7,558 bases of DNA from an uncultured Eubacteriales bacterium (GTDB taxonomy: Bacteria > Bacillota > Clostridia > Lachnospirales > Anaerotignaceae), in contig CAKTER010000070.1 in NCBI GenBank assembly GCA_934552695.1, positions 1-7,558 on the forward strand. Direction: 5' to 3'. Under the pieces are notes generated by a model that saw nothing but the letters and a program-made list of their open reading frames with translations, made no database searches and was not told the DNA's origin. Both the position numbers and the translations under genes were made by a program. The first letter of the stretch is position 1. Each line of letters opens with the position of its first letter. Of this stretch, positions 1 to 6,088 are shown in pieces.

Positions 1-4
1 GTTC

Positions 5-33
5 TGGACTATTGCCTGTTTTTTTGGTATGAT
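5..33 (+). promoter_or_regulatory. Predicted sigma-A promoter with extended -10
   Basis: A -35-like hexamer TGGACT (5-10, 4 of 6 to TTGACA) lies 17 bp upstream of TATGAT (28-33, 5 of 6 to TATAAT). TG at 25-26 gives an extended -10 (TGnTATGAT). Transcription would start near position 40, leaving a leader of about 40 bases before the first gene. A run of seven T (19-25) sits in the spacer; it could also be the tail of a terminator whose stem lies left of the window, which cannot be judged here. The spacing and extended -10 make this the best promoter candidate in the window. Confidence 0.5.
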
Positions 34-78
34 TAAAAATAACGGAATTGCCCAAAAAACCAACGAAAGGACGCTGCT

Positions 79-672
79 ATGAGCACATTATTATACTTTT
101 TGCTGTCTGTCCCGGCCATTTTGATTGCCACCACCATCCACGAGTTTACCCGGGCGGCGGTGTCTACGGCGCTGGGGGATACCGTCCCCCGGGAGAAGGG
201 GCACCTGACGCTGAACCCCTTGAAGCATTTTGAGCCCATCGGGTTTATTTTGATGATGGTCAACGGCTTTGGCTGGGGAAAGCCCTGCCCCACCAGTTCC
301 CTCTATTATAAGGACCGGAAAAAAGGGACGGTTTTAACGGCGGTATTGCCCAACGTGGCCAATCTGGTGTTTGCCGGGGTGTTTATGGTGCTGTACGGCC
401 GGGTGGTAAACCCTTACCTCAACTTGTTTTGTATGCTGACCATGCACTACAACGTGTGCCTTCTGGTGTATAACATTGTGCCGGTGACCCCCATGGACTG
501 CTTAAAGGTGCTTTCGGTGGCCCTGCCCTCGGAAACCTACTTTAAATACCTGCAATACGAAAAGGTCGTGCAAATGGTGTTTTTGCTGCTGCTGTTTATG
601 GGGCTGGCCGACACGCTGTTTTTACCTCTTATCGGCGGGGTACAAATGGGCCTGTATGCCCTGCTGGTGTAA
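79..672 (+). CDS. Site-2 protease (M50)-like membrane protein, zinc motif degenerate
   Basis: A 197-residue integral membrane protein resembling the short bacterial M50 (site-2 protease) family often found beside scpA in Clostridia. Family landmarks are the N-terminal helix carrying the HExxH position (residues 21-25), the LTLNPLKH block followed by PIGF (43-55), a GFGWGKP segment (63-69), and an NxxPxxPxD segment (132-140) that normally supplies the third zinc ligand. The sequence reads HEFTR, so the second zinc histidine is Arg25; Asp140 is kept, but the glycine normally after it is Cys141. The usual AGPxxN segment reads LPNVAN (90-95). These changes suggest it no longer cleaves peptides and may act as a scaffold, but the reading frame is intact. 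The start is set by GAAAGGA (65-71), 7 bases before the ATG. Substrate or partner is unknown. It ends directly against scpA, in the same frame. Confidence 0.8.
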   Translation: MSTLLYFLLSVPAILIATTIHEFTRAAVSTALGDTVPREKGHLTLNPLKHFEPIGFILMMVNGFGWGKPCPTSSLYYKDRKKGTVLTAVLPNVANLVFAGVFMVLYGRVVNPYLNLFCMLTMHYNVCLLVYNIVPVTPMDCLKVLSVALPSETYFKYLQYEKVVQMVFLLLLFMGLADTLFLPLIGGVQMGLYALLV

Positions 673-1491
673 GTGGGGGCGCAGCCCCAGATTCGGCTTT
701 CGGCCTTTGAGGGCACGCTGGATCTGCTGATTCATCTGATTGAAAAAAATAAAATCAATATTTACGATATTCCCATTGCCCAGCTGACCGACCAGTATCT
801 GGCCTTTTTGGAGGAAACCGACGCAGCGGACATGGAGAATTTAAGCGCCTTTTTGGTGATGGCGGCAGAGCTTTTGGAGATGAAAAGCCGGATGCTTTTG
901 CCCAAGCCCGAGCCCCCCGAGGAGGAGGAAGACCCCCGGGAAAAGCTGGTGGCCCGTCTGCTGGAATACAAGCGTTATAAGACGGCGGCCCAGGCCCTGG
1001 CCCAGTCCCGGGCGGAGGCCGAAAAGCGGTTGTTTCGTCCCGGGGATAGGGGATTGGTGTTCGAGACGGAGCCTGTGACCGGGGCCGAGGCCTTGGCCGG
1101 GGTGACCTGGGATGCCCTATACCAGGCCTTTGCTCAGGTGCTTTCCCGGAAGGAGGCCACCCGGGACCCGGTGCGAAGCCAATTTTCCACCGTGGTGCGG
1201 GATACGTTTACCGTAGCCCAAAAAACGGCGCTGCTGCGGGAGCTGCTGCGGGTGACGCCCCGGCTGCTGTTTGCCGATTTGTTTCCGGAAACGGCAGGCC
1301 GGGAGGAGGTCATTGTTACGTTTTTGGCCCTGCTGGATTTAATCAAGGCCGGGGAGGCCCAGGCCAGGCAGGACGTGACCTTTGGCGAGATTGTGATTAC
1401 CGGCGGCCATGTTCCGCCGGGAGAGGGACGACTGGACTCCCAAGAGGAAAGCGGGCCGGAGGGGGCCGGGAGAGAAGGGGAAGAAACATGA
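673..1491 (+). CDS. scpA: Segregation and condensation protein A (ScpA, kleisin)
   Basis: Kleisin subunit of the SMC-ScpAB condensin, which bridges the SMC heads and is needed for chromosome compaction and segregation in the cytoplasm. At 272 residues it is of usual length. The N-terminal domain (about 6-75) has the family signature IRLSAFEGTLDLLIHLI and the KINIYDIPIAQLTDQYL helix. A Pro/Glu-rich linker follows (78-89), and the C-terminal winged helix (about 211-243, VTFLALLDLIKAGEA to FGEIVI) binds the SMC head. The signature normally reads FEGPLDLL; here the proline is Thr15. Residues 244-272 are a disordered acidic tail. The start is GTG, immediately after the in-frame TAA of the previous gene, so no longer start exists; I see no real Shine-Dalgarno before it, which suggests translational coupling. 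It overlaps scpB by four bases (ATGA). Confidence 0.95.
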   Translation: MGAQPQIRLSAFEGTLDLLIHLIEKNKINIYDIPIAQLTDQYLAFLEETDAADMENLSAFLVMAAELLEMKSRMLLPKPEPPEEEEDPREKLVARLLEYKRYKTAAQALAQSRAEAEKRLFRPGDRGLVFETEPVTGAEALAGVTWDALYQAFAQVLSRKEATRDPVRSQFSTVVRDTFTVAQKTALLRELLRVTPRLLFADLFPETAGREEVIVTFLALLDLIKAGEAQARQDVTFGEIVITGGHVPPGEGRLDSQEESGPEGAGREGEET

Positions 1492-2069
1492 AACTTTCGG
1501 AAATGGAAGCGGTTATCGAGTCCATGCTGTTTTTATCCGGGAGTGCGGAGCCATTGGCAGCCATTGCCGGGACCATCGGGATGGACAAGGCGACCACCCG
1601 GGCGCTGTTAAACGGGCTGGCCGATCGCTATGTGACCGAAAACCGGGGCCTGCGGCTGGTGGAGCTGGAGGGCAGCTGGCAGTTATGCACGGCGCCGGTG
1701 TGCTACACCTACCTGCGGGACAAGCTGAAGGGCAGCGCTCGGCCCGGGGTAAGCCCGGCCCAGCTGGAGACCTTGGCCATTGTGGCTTATAAGCAGCCGG
1801 TGACCCGGGGAGAGATTGAGGAGCTCCGGGGGGTCAGCTCCGACTATGCGGTGCAGCAGCTGTTGGATAAGGGGCTGATTGCCGTGGTGGGCCAGCGGGA
1901 TACCCCCGGGAAGCCGGCGGTGCTGGGAACCACCCAAGAGTTTTTGCGGGCCTTTGGGGTGCGGAGCCTGACCGAGCTGCCGCCCCTGGCAGCCGGGGTG
2001 GGAAACGAAGGCGGCCCGGAAGCGGAAGCCGCCGGAGCCGGCGAGCTGAAATCCCCGGGAGGAGCTTGA
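1488..2069 (+). CDS. scpB: Segregation and condensation protein B (ScpB)
   Basis: Partner of ScpA; two copies with tandem winged-helix domains bind the central kleisin segment and regulate the SMC ATPase. The protein has 193 residues. The first winged helix spans about 1-80 (MEAVIESMLFLSGSAEPL opening, then RGLRLVELEGSWQL at 53-66). The second (about 88-166) carries the most conserved block: LETLAIVAYKQPVTRGEIEE (93-112), then GVSSDYAVQQLLDKGLI and GTTQEFLRAFGVRSLTELP (147-165). Residues 167-193 form a Gly/Ala/Glu-rich tail of low complexity, common in the family. The ATG overlaps the scpA stop as ATGA, and GAAGGGG (1474-1480) is the ribosome binding site, so the pair is translationally coupled as in Bacillus. 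Confidence 0.96.
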   Translation: MKLSEMEAVIESMLFLSGSAEPLAAIAGTIGMDKATTRALLNGLADRYVTENRGLRLVELEGSWQLCTAPVCYTYLRDKLKGSARPGVSPAQLETLAIVAYKQPVTRGEIEELRGVSSDYAVQQLLDKGLIAVVGQRDTPGKPAVLGTTQEFLRAFGVRSLTELPPLAAGVGNEGGPEAEAAGAGELKSPGGA

Positions 2070-2120
2070 CCGGCTATGGAACCGGAGCGAGACCGTGAAT
2101 AAAACCAAGGCAAAGGGACA

Positions 2121-2145
2121 GGCTAACCCCTTGGGAGGTTAGACC
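2121..2145 (+). promoter_or_regulatory. Inverted repeat enclosing the dac ribosome binding site
   Basis: GGCTAACC (2121-2128) can pair with GGTTAGACC (2137-2145), giving eight base pairs with one bulged A (2143). The eight-base loop (2129-2136) and 3' arm contain the Shine-Dalgarno GGGAGGT (2133-2139), and the stem ends one base before the ATG at 2146. Folded in RNA, this would limit ribosome access. There is no T tract, so it is not an intrinsic terminator. The pairing is seen directly; a regulatory role is inference. The rest of the 76-base gap after scpB (2070-2120) shows only a possible 8-codon frame (2076) and no clear promoter. Confidence 0.4.
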
Positions 2146-3315
2146 ATGAAAAAACGGCTTTTTTGCTTTTTGGGATGTTTGTTGTGCGGGATCCCTTTGA
2201 CGGCGGTTCCGTCCTTGGCTTGGGCGGCGGAACGACCGCAAATCGCTGCCCAGGCGGCGGTGCTGATGGACGGGGACAGCGGGCGGATTTTGTGGAGTAA
2301 AAACGCCGCCGACCCTCTGCCTATGGCCAGCACCACCAAAATTATGACGGCGCTTTTGGCGCTGGAAGAGGGGGATTTGGATCGGGTTGTGACCATTAGC
2401 CCCCGGGCGGCAGCGGCCCCGCCGGTGGATATGGGGCTCCGGGCCGGAGAGGAATACCGGCTGGGAGACCTGCTGTATCCCCTACTGCTGGAATCGGCCA
2501 ACGACGCCGCCATTGCGGTGGCCGAGGGGGTCTCCGGTTCGGTGGAGGATTTTTGCGAACGGATGACAGAGCGGGCGGAGGAGCTGGGAGCCACGGACAC
2601 GGTGTTTGTGACCCCCAACGGCTTGGACGAGGGGGATCACCATTCTACGGCGGCGGACATGGCCCAAATTGCCCGCCGGGCTTTTCAAAACCCGGACTTT
2701 TTGGCCTTGGCCCAAACCCGCAGCCGCACCATTACCAACGCCGCCGGAACCAATCCCCAAACCTTTACCAACAAAAACCGGCTGCTGTGGGAGGTACCGG
2801 GCATGCTGGGAGGCAAAACCGGGTTTACCGGAGCGGCGGGCCACTGCTTTGTGGGCGCTGCCCGGCAGGAGGGGCGCACCCTCATTACCGTGGTGCTGGC
2901 CAGCGGCTGGGGGGCGGCGGGCAAGGCCCAAAAATGGACGGACACCCGGGCGCTGCTGGGGTATGGGTTTCAAAACTATCGGCCCGTCACCCTCTTTGTT
3001 GCCGGGGATGCCGCCGGGAGCCTGCCGGTTTTCCGTAGCGAAGCCCAAGGGGTGCCGCTTTGCTTGGCCGAGGGCTTTACCTGCCTGATGACGGAGGAGG
3101 AACAGGCCCGGGTGCGGCTGCGGGTGTGCGTGCCGGAGGCGGTGGAGGCCCCGGTGAACGCCGGGCAGACCATCGGCTATGCCGAGGCAGTGCTGGAGGG
3201 GCAGGTGCTGGCCCGGACGCCGGTAACGGCGGGGGCGAGCGCACAGCGCCGAGGCGCAAGGGAGTATTGGCAATGGCTGTGGTGGGCGGCGGGAAGCCTG
3301 CCCGGCTGGGAATAA
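2146..3315 (+). CDS. Serine-type D-Ala-D-Ala carboxypeptidase (DacF/DacB-like, peptidase S11)
   Basis: A low-molecular-weight penicillin-binding protein that removes the terminal D-alanine from peptidoglycan stem peptides outside the membrane, limiting cross-linking. The 389-residue product opens with a Sec signal peptide (KKR, hydrophobic 5-21, likely cleavage after AWA at 25-27). The S11 catalytic motifs are all present: SxxK as STTK (62-65, nucleophile Ser62), SxN as SAN (117-119) and KTG (224-226), with conserved TPNGLDEGDHHSTAADMA (156-173) between. A C-terminal beta domain (about 275-360) precedes a Trp-rich end (YWQWLWW, 374-380), probably a short amphipathic membrane anchor. Position after scpB and before rluB matches Bacillus dacB, a sporulation enzyme, but sequence alone does not separate DacB, DacF and DacA, so no symbol is given. 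GGGAGGT lies 6 bases before the ATG. Confidence 0.92.
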   Translation: MKKRLFCFLGCLLCGIPLTAVPSLAWAAERPQIAAQAAVLMDGDSGRILWSKNAADPLPMASTTKIMTALLALEEGDLDRVVTISPRAAAAPPVDMGLRAGEEYRLGDLLYPLLLESANDAAIAVAEGVSGSVEDFCERMTERAEELGATDTVFVTPNGLDEGDHHSTAADMAQIARRAFQNPDFLALAQTRSRTITNAAGTNPQTFTNKNRLLWEVPGMLGGKTGFTGAAGHCFVGAARQEGRTLITVVLASGWGAAGKAQKWTDTRALLGYGFQNYRPVTLFVAGDAAGSLPVFRSEAQGVPLCLAEGFTCLMTEEEQARVRLRVCVPEAVEAPVNAGQTIGYAEAVLEGQVLARTPVTAGASAQRRGAREYWQWLWWAAGSLPGWE

Positions 3316-3432
3316 ACGAGAAAAACGGGAGGGAGCGCCGCTGCTTCCGGTTCCGTTGCAGGATTTTGCCGAGGGAGGGAAGCCGGGCTTTCTTCCTCCG
3401 GGGACAGAGGCCCGAAGGGGCGGGAGGAAACT
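3316..3432 (+). other. 117-base gap before rluB with an imperfect hairpin
   Basis: This is the longest gap in the window. It holds an imperfect stem-loop at 3374-3399: an outer arm GGAGG/CCTCC and an inner AAGC-CGG-GCTT, separated by a small asymmetric internal loop. No T tract follows, so it is not a standard intrinsic terminator. The gap ends with a strong Shine-Dalgarno, GGGAGG (3422-3427), 5 bases before rluB. I found no convincing promoter and no credible small gene. In Bacillus subtilis spmA and spmB lie at the equivalent place; no remnant of them is recognisable. Confidence 0.4.
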
Positions 3433-4146
3433 ATGGAAGAACGGCTGCAAAAGATTTTGGCCGAGGCGGGGATTTGTTCCCGGCGGAAGGCTGAGGTGTT
3501 GATTGGCGAGGGCCGGGTGAAGGTCAACGGAGTGCTGGTGACGGAGCTGGGTACCAAGGCCGACCCGGAGCGGGACGAGATTACCTGCAACGGCAAGCCC
3601 GTCCGGCCGGTGGAAAAGCTGGTTTACTATATGCTGCACAAGCCGGTGGGGTATGTGACCACGGCCAAGGACCAGTTTGACCGGCCTACGGTGCTGGATT
3701 TGTTATATGGGGTCAAGGAGCGGGTGTACCCGGTGGGACGGCTGGACTACGATACCGCCGGGCTGCTGCTGCTGACCAACGACGGGGAGCTGACCTACAA
3801 GCTGACGCATCCCAGCCATTTGGTAGAAAAGGTGTACGAGGCCCGGTTGTTTGGCCGCCCCACGGCGGCGGACGTACAGGCCTTTGCCCGGGGGCTGGTG
3901 GTGGAGGGCCGGAAGCTGGCCCCCGCCAAGCTGGAGATTTTGGAGGACGAGGGCCGGTTTTGCCATTGTAAGATCACCATTGTGGAGGGCCGGAACCGGC
4001 AGGTACGGAAAATGTGCGAGGCCATCAAGCATCCGGTGGATCGCCTAAGCCGGGTGGCCACCGGCGAGCTGAAGCTGGGGGACTTGGAAAAAGGCAAGTT
4101 CCGGGCGCTGACCGCCAAGGAAGTAAAGTATTTAAAAAGCCTGTAA
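3433..4146 (+). CDS. rluB: 23S rRNA pseudouridine synthase, RluB/RsuA family
   Basis: Converts a specific uridine in 23S rRNA to pseudouridine during ribosome assembly (U2605 in E. coli for RluB; the site here is assumed by homology). The 237-residue protein has an N-terminal S4 RNA-binding domain (2-60, beginning ERLQKILAEAGICSRRKAE, with GRVKVNG), then the catalytic domain. The catalytic loop GRLDYDTAGLLLLTNDG (102-118) holds the nucleophile Asp105. Further family blocks are YYMLHKPVGYVTT (65-77), EKVYEARL (132-139, Tyr135) and the RNA-contacting EGRNRQVRKM (185-194). RsuA, which acts on 16S rRNA, is similar in outline, but length, motif wording and position near scpAB-dac favour RluB. The start is fixed by GGGAGG at 3422-3427. 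Confidence 0.93.
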   Translation: MEERLQKILAEAGICSRRKAEVLIGEGRVKVNGVLVTELGTKADPERDEITCNGKPVRPVEKLVYYMLHKPVGYVTTAKDQFDRPTVLDLLYGVKERVYPVGRLDYDTAGLLLLTNDGELTYKLTHPSHLVEKVYEARLFGRPTAADVQAFARGLVVEGRKLAPAKLEILEDEGRFCHCKITIVEGRNRQVRKMCEAIKHPVDRLSRVATGELKLGDLEKGKFRALTAKEVKYLKSL

Positions 4147-4209
4147 GCGGGACGGGGCCGGGGGATTTCCGGAACCGACAGGAGAACTTACATATTTAAG
4201 GAGAACAGC

Positions 4210-4833
4210 ATGACAAGACTGATACTCATCCGCCACGGGGAAACGGAGTGGAACGCCGCCGGGCGGTTTCAAGGGTGGGCCGATATTCCGCTTTCGGGGC
4301 TGGGATTGGCGCAAGCCCGGGCGCTGGGCCGCCGGTTTGCCCGGGGGGAGCTGCAGGCCGATTTGGTGGTGGCCTCGCCTTTGCAGCGTGCCATCCAAAC
4401 GGCGCAACCGGTGGTGGAGGCCGCCGGCGCCCCGTTTTTTGTGGACGAGCGGTTTAAGGAGATTAACTACGGAAAGTGGGACGGCCTGACCTTCCGGGAG
4501 CTGAAAACCACCTATGGCGAGGAGTTTTTGGCCTTTATCCGGGAACCCCACAAAAACCCGTTCCCTGGGGACGGCTGTTTGCAAAACGTTTTGGACCGGG
4601 TAACGGAAGGGCTTGCGGACCTGCTGTGCCCGGAAAATGCCGGGAAAAACCTGGTGGTGGTCAGCCATGCCGGAATCGTCCGGCTCTCGATTTTTTCCCT
4701 GCTGGGCTGGAATCCCGGACTGTTTAACAGCTTGGGGCTGGATAATACCGGGGTTTCGGTGGTGGAGCTGTGGGATAACGGCCGCCGGGTGCTGCGGACG
4801 CTCAACGACCACAGCCATTTGGCGGAGGTTTAA
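4210..4833 (+). CDS. Histidine phosphatase superfamily protein (phosphoglycerate mutase-like, GpmB/CobC type)
   Basis: A 207-residue cytoplasmic phosphatase-fold protein. The catalytic set is complete: LIRHGETEWN (6-15, phosphorylated His9 with Arg8), Arg60 in SPLQRAIQTA, Glu84 as acid in EINYGKWDGL, and His153 in VVSHAGIVR. Such proteins form a phospho-histidine intermediate and hydrolyse or transfer phosphate. Known members with this layout include CobC (alpha-ribazole phosphatase), broad-specificity phosphatases such as PhoE, and cofactor-dependent phosphoglycerate mutases. Nothing nearby (no cobalamin or glycolytic genes) reveals the substrate, so no symbol is given. Shine-Dalgarno AAGGAG (4198-4203) lies 6 bases before the ATG. 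One base separates its stop from the next gene, whose ribosome binding site lies inside its last codons. Confidence 0.93.
   Translation: MTRLILIRHGETEWNAAGRFQGWADIPLSGLGLAQARALGRRFARGELQADLVVASPLQRAIQTAQPVVEAAGAPFFVDERFKEINYGKWDGLTFRELKTTYGEEFLAFIREPHKNPFPGDGCLQNVLDRVTEGLADLLCPENAGKNLVVVSHAGIVRLSIFSLLGWNPGLFNSLGLDNTGVSVVELWDNGRRVLRTLNDHSHLAEV
4824..4830 (+). promoter_or_regulatory. Ribosome binding site fixing the flavoprotein start at 4835
   Basis: GGAGGTT lies in the final codons of the phosphatase gene, 4 to 5 bases before the ATG at 4835. The frame is open much further upstream (an ATG exists at 4613), but that extension runs inside the phosphatase gene and encodes no recognisable family sequence. 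The FAD-binding motif begins a few residues after 4835, so 4835 is the true start. Confidence 0.85.
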
Positions 4834-4834
4834 C

Positions 4835-6076
4835 ATGGCGCACATTGTGGTGATTGGCGGCGGGGCGGCCGGGATGATGGCTGCCGGACGGGCGGCCCAG
4901 CTGGGCAACCGGGTGCGGCTGCTGGAAAAAAACGACAAGCTGGGGAAAAAAATCCGCATTACCGGCAAGGGCCGGTGCAACCTGACCCACGAGGGCGAGG
5001 TGGAGGATTTTATCCAAAACACGCCGGGGCAGGGGCACTTTTTGTATAGCGCCCTTTACGGGCTGGATTCCGCCGCCACCCGGGACTTTTTTAAATCTCT
5101 GGGGGTCCCCACCAAGGTGGAGCGGGGCCAGCGGGTCTTTCCCGAAAGCGACCGGGCGGCAGATGTGGTCGAGGCGCTGGCCCGGTACATGAAAAAGCAC
5201 GGGGTGCAGGTGCGGCTGAACGCCCCGGTAAAAGAGGTTTTAACGGAAAACGGCCGGGTGGTGGGGGTACGGCTGAAAAAGCGGGACGAGGTGATTCCGG
5301 CGGAGGCGGTCATCGTGGCCACCGGCGGGCTTTCGTACCCGGCTACCGGCTCCACCGGCGATGGCTATGCCTTTGCCCGGGCGGCAGGGCATCGGGTCAC
5401 CAAGCTCCATCCTTCGCTGGTACCCCTGCTCAGCCCGGATCCGGACTGCCCGGAGCTGATGGGCCTGAGCCTGCGGAACGTGGGCGTTACCTTAAAGAAT
5501 GCAGCCGGTAAGACCCTATATAAGGATTTTGGGGAAATGCTGTTTACCCATTTTGGGGTCTCGGGGCCGGTCATTTTGTCGGCCAGCCGTCACGCCATTC
5601 AGGCGGGGCCGTGTATGTTGACCATTGACCTAAAGCCGGCGCTGGACGAAAAAACGCTGGATTCCCGGCTGCTGCGGGACTTTGCCAAATACGCCAACAA
5701 GGATTTTGGAAACGCCTTGGGCGACCTGCTGCCCCAACGGCTGATTGCCCCGGTGGTGCGGCGCAGCGGCATCCCGGCGGAGAAAAAAGTGAACGCTGTG
5801 ACCAAAGAGGAGCGGCGGCGGCTGTTGGAGGTATTCAAACATTTTACCCTGCCCATTACGGGCCTGGCCGGGTTTGATATGGCGGTGATTACCGCCGGGG
5901 GCGTGGACGTGGACGAGATTGACCCGGGCACCATGGAATCCCGGCTGGTGCGGGGCCTATATTTTGCCGGGGAGGTGCTGGATGTGGATGCCTACACCGG
6001 CGGTTACAACCTGCAAATTGCCTTTTCCACCGGATATGCGGCGGGAACGGCGGCGGGAGAACAAGGGGAAAGCTGA
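4835..6076 (+). CDS. HI0933-type NAD(P)/FAD-dependent oxidoreductase (BaiN-like flavoprotein)
   Basis: A 413-residue flavoprotein of the HI0933/YhiN/BaiN family. The N-terminal dinucleotide-binding motif IGGGAAG (7-13) binds the FAD ADP moiety. The family signature GKKIRITGKGRCNLTHEG follows (37-54), then RVFPESDRAADVVEAL (100-115), ATGGLSYPATGSTGDGYAFA (162-181), MLFTHFGVSGPVILSAS (235-251) and the C-terminal FAD block YFAGEVLDVDAYTGGYNLQIA (376-396). Length is normal and all blocks are present, so it should bind FAD. Physiological substrates are unknown for most members; BaiN has been linked to bile-acid 7-dehydroxylation in Clostridium scindens, but this family is widespread and that role should not be assumed. 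The stop TGA is immediately followed by, and shares a base with, the Shine-Dalgarno of the next gene, implying coupling to aroH-cmk. Confidence 0.92.
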   Translation: MAHIVVIGGGAAGMMAAGRAAQLGNRVRLLEKNDKLGKKIRITGKGRCNLTHEGEVEDFIQNTPGQGHFLYSALYGLDSAATRDFFKSLGVPTKVERGQRVFPESDRAADVVEALARYMKKHGVQVRLNAPVKEVLTENGRVVGVRLKKRDEVIPAEAVIVATGGLSYPATGSTGDGYAFARAAGHRVTKLHPSLVPLLSPDPDCPELMGLSLRNVGVTLKNAAGKTLYKDFGEMLFTHFGVSGPVILSASRHAIQAGPCMLTIDLKPALDEKTLDSRLLRDFAKYANKDFGNALGDLLPQRLIAPVVRRSGIPAEKKVNAVTKEERRRLLEVFKHFTLPITGLAGFDMAVITAGGVDVDEIDPGTMESRLVRGLYFAGEVLDVDAYTGGYNLQIAFSTGYAAGTAAGEQGES

Positions 6077-6088
6077 GGAGGAAGTTGT

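Noticed and set aside
2076..2102. An 8-codon frame between scpB and dac.
   Set aside because: It is too short, has no proper ribosome binding site and no recognisable leader-peptide character.
3374..3399. The hairpin before rluB as an intrinsic terminator.
   Set aside because: The stem is interrupted and is followed by GGGGACAGAGG with no T tract; it is kept only as part of the gap description.
2482..3639. A 385-codon open frame on the minus strand opposite the dac and rluB genes.
   Set aside because: It is rich in Pro, Gly, Arg and His with no recognisable domain, has no ribosome binding site logic, and mirrors two well-supported genes. GC-rich codon bias explains the absence of stops.
3757..3759. 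Ala109 in the RluB catalytic loop where many clostridial proteins have Glu (GRLDxxTEGLL).
   Set aside because: This position varies in the family (for example Thr in RsuA and Cys in E. coli RluB), and catalytic Asp105 is intact, so it is not evidence of lost function.
4191..4200. AT-rich CATATTTAAG before the phosphatase gene as a -10 promoter element.
   Set aside because: It overlaps the Shine-Dalgarno, would give an almost leaderless transcript, and lacks a -35 partner.
4613..4834. An in-frame N-terminal extension of the flavoprotein gene.
   Set aside because: It lies inside the phosphatase gene in another frame and encodes no family sequence, while a strong ribosome binding site and the FAD motif fit the ATG at 4835.
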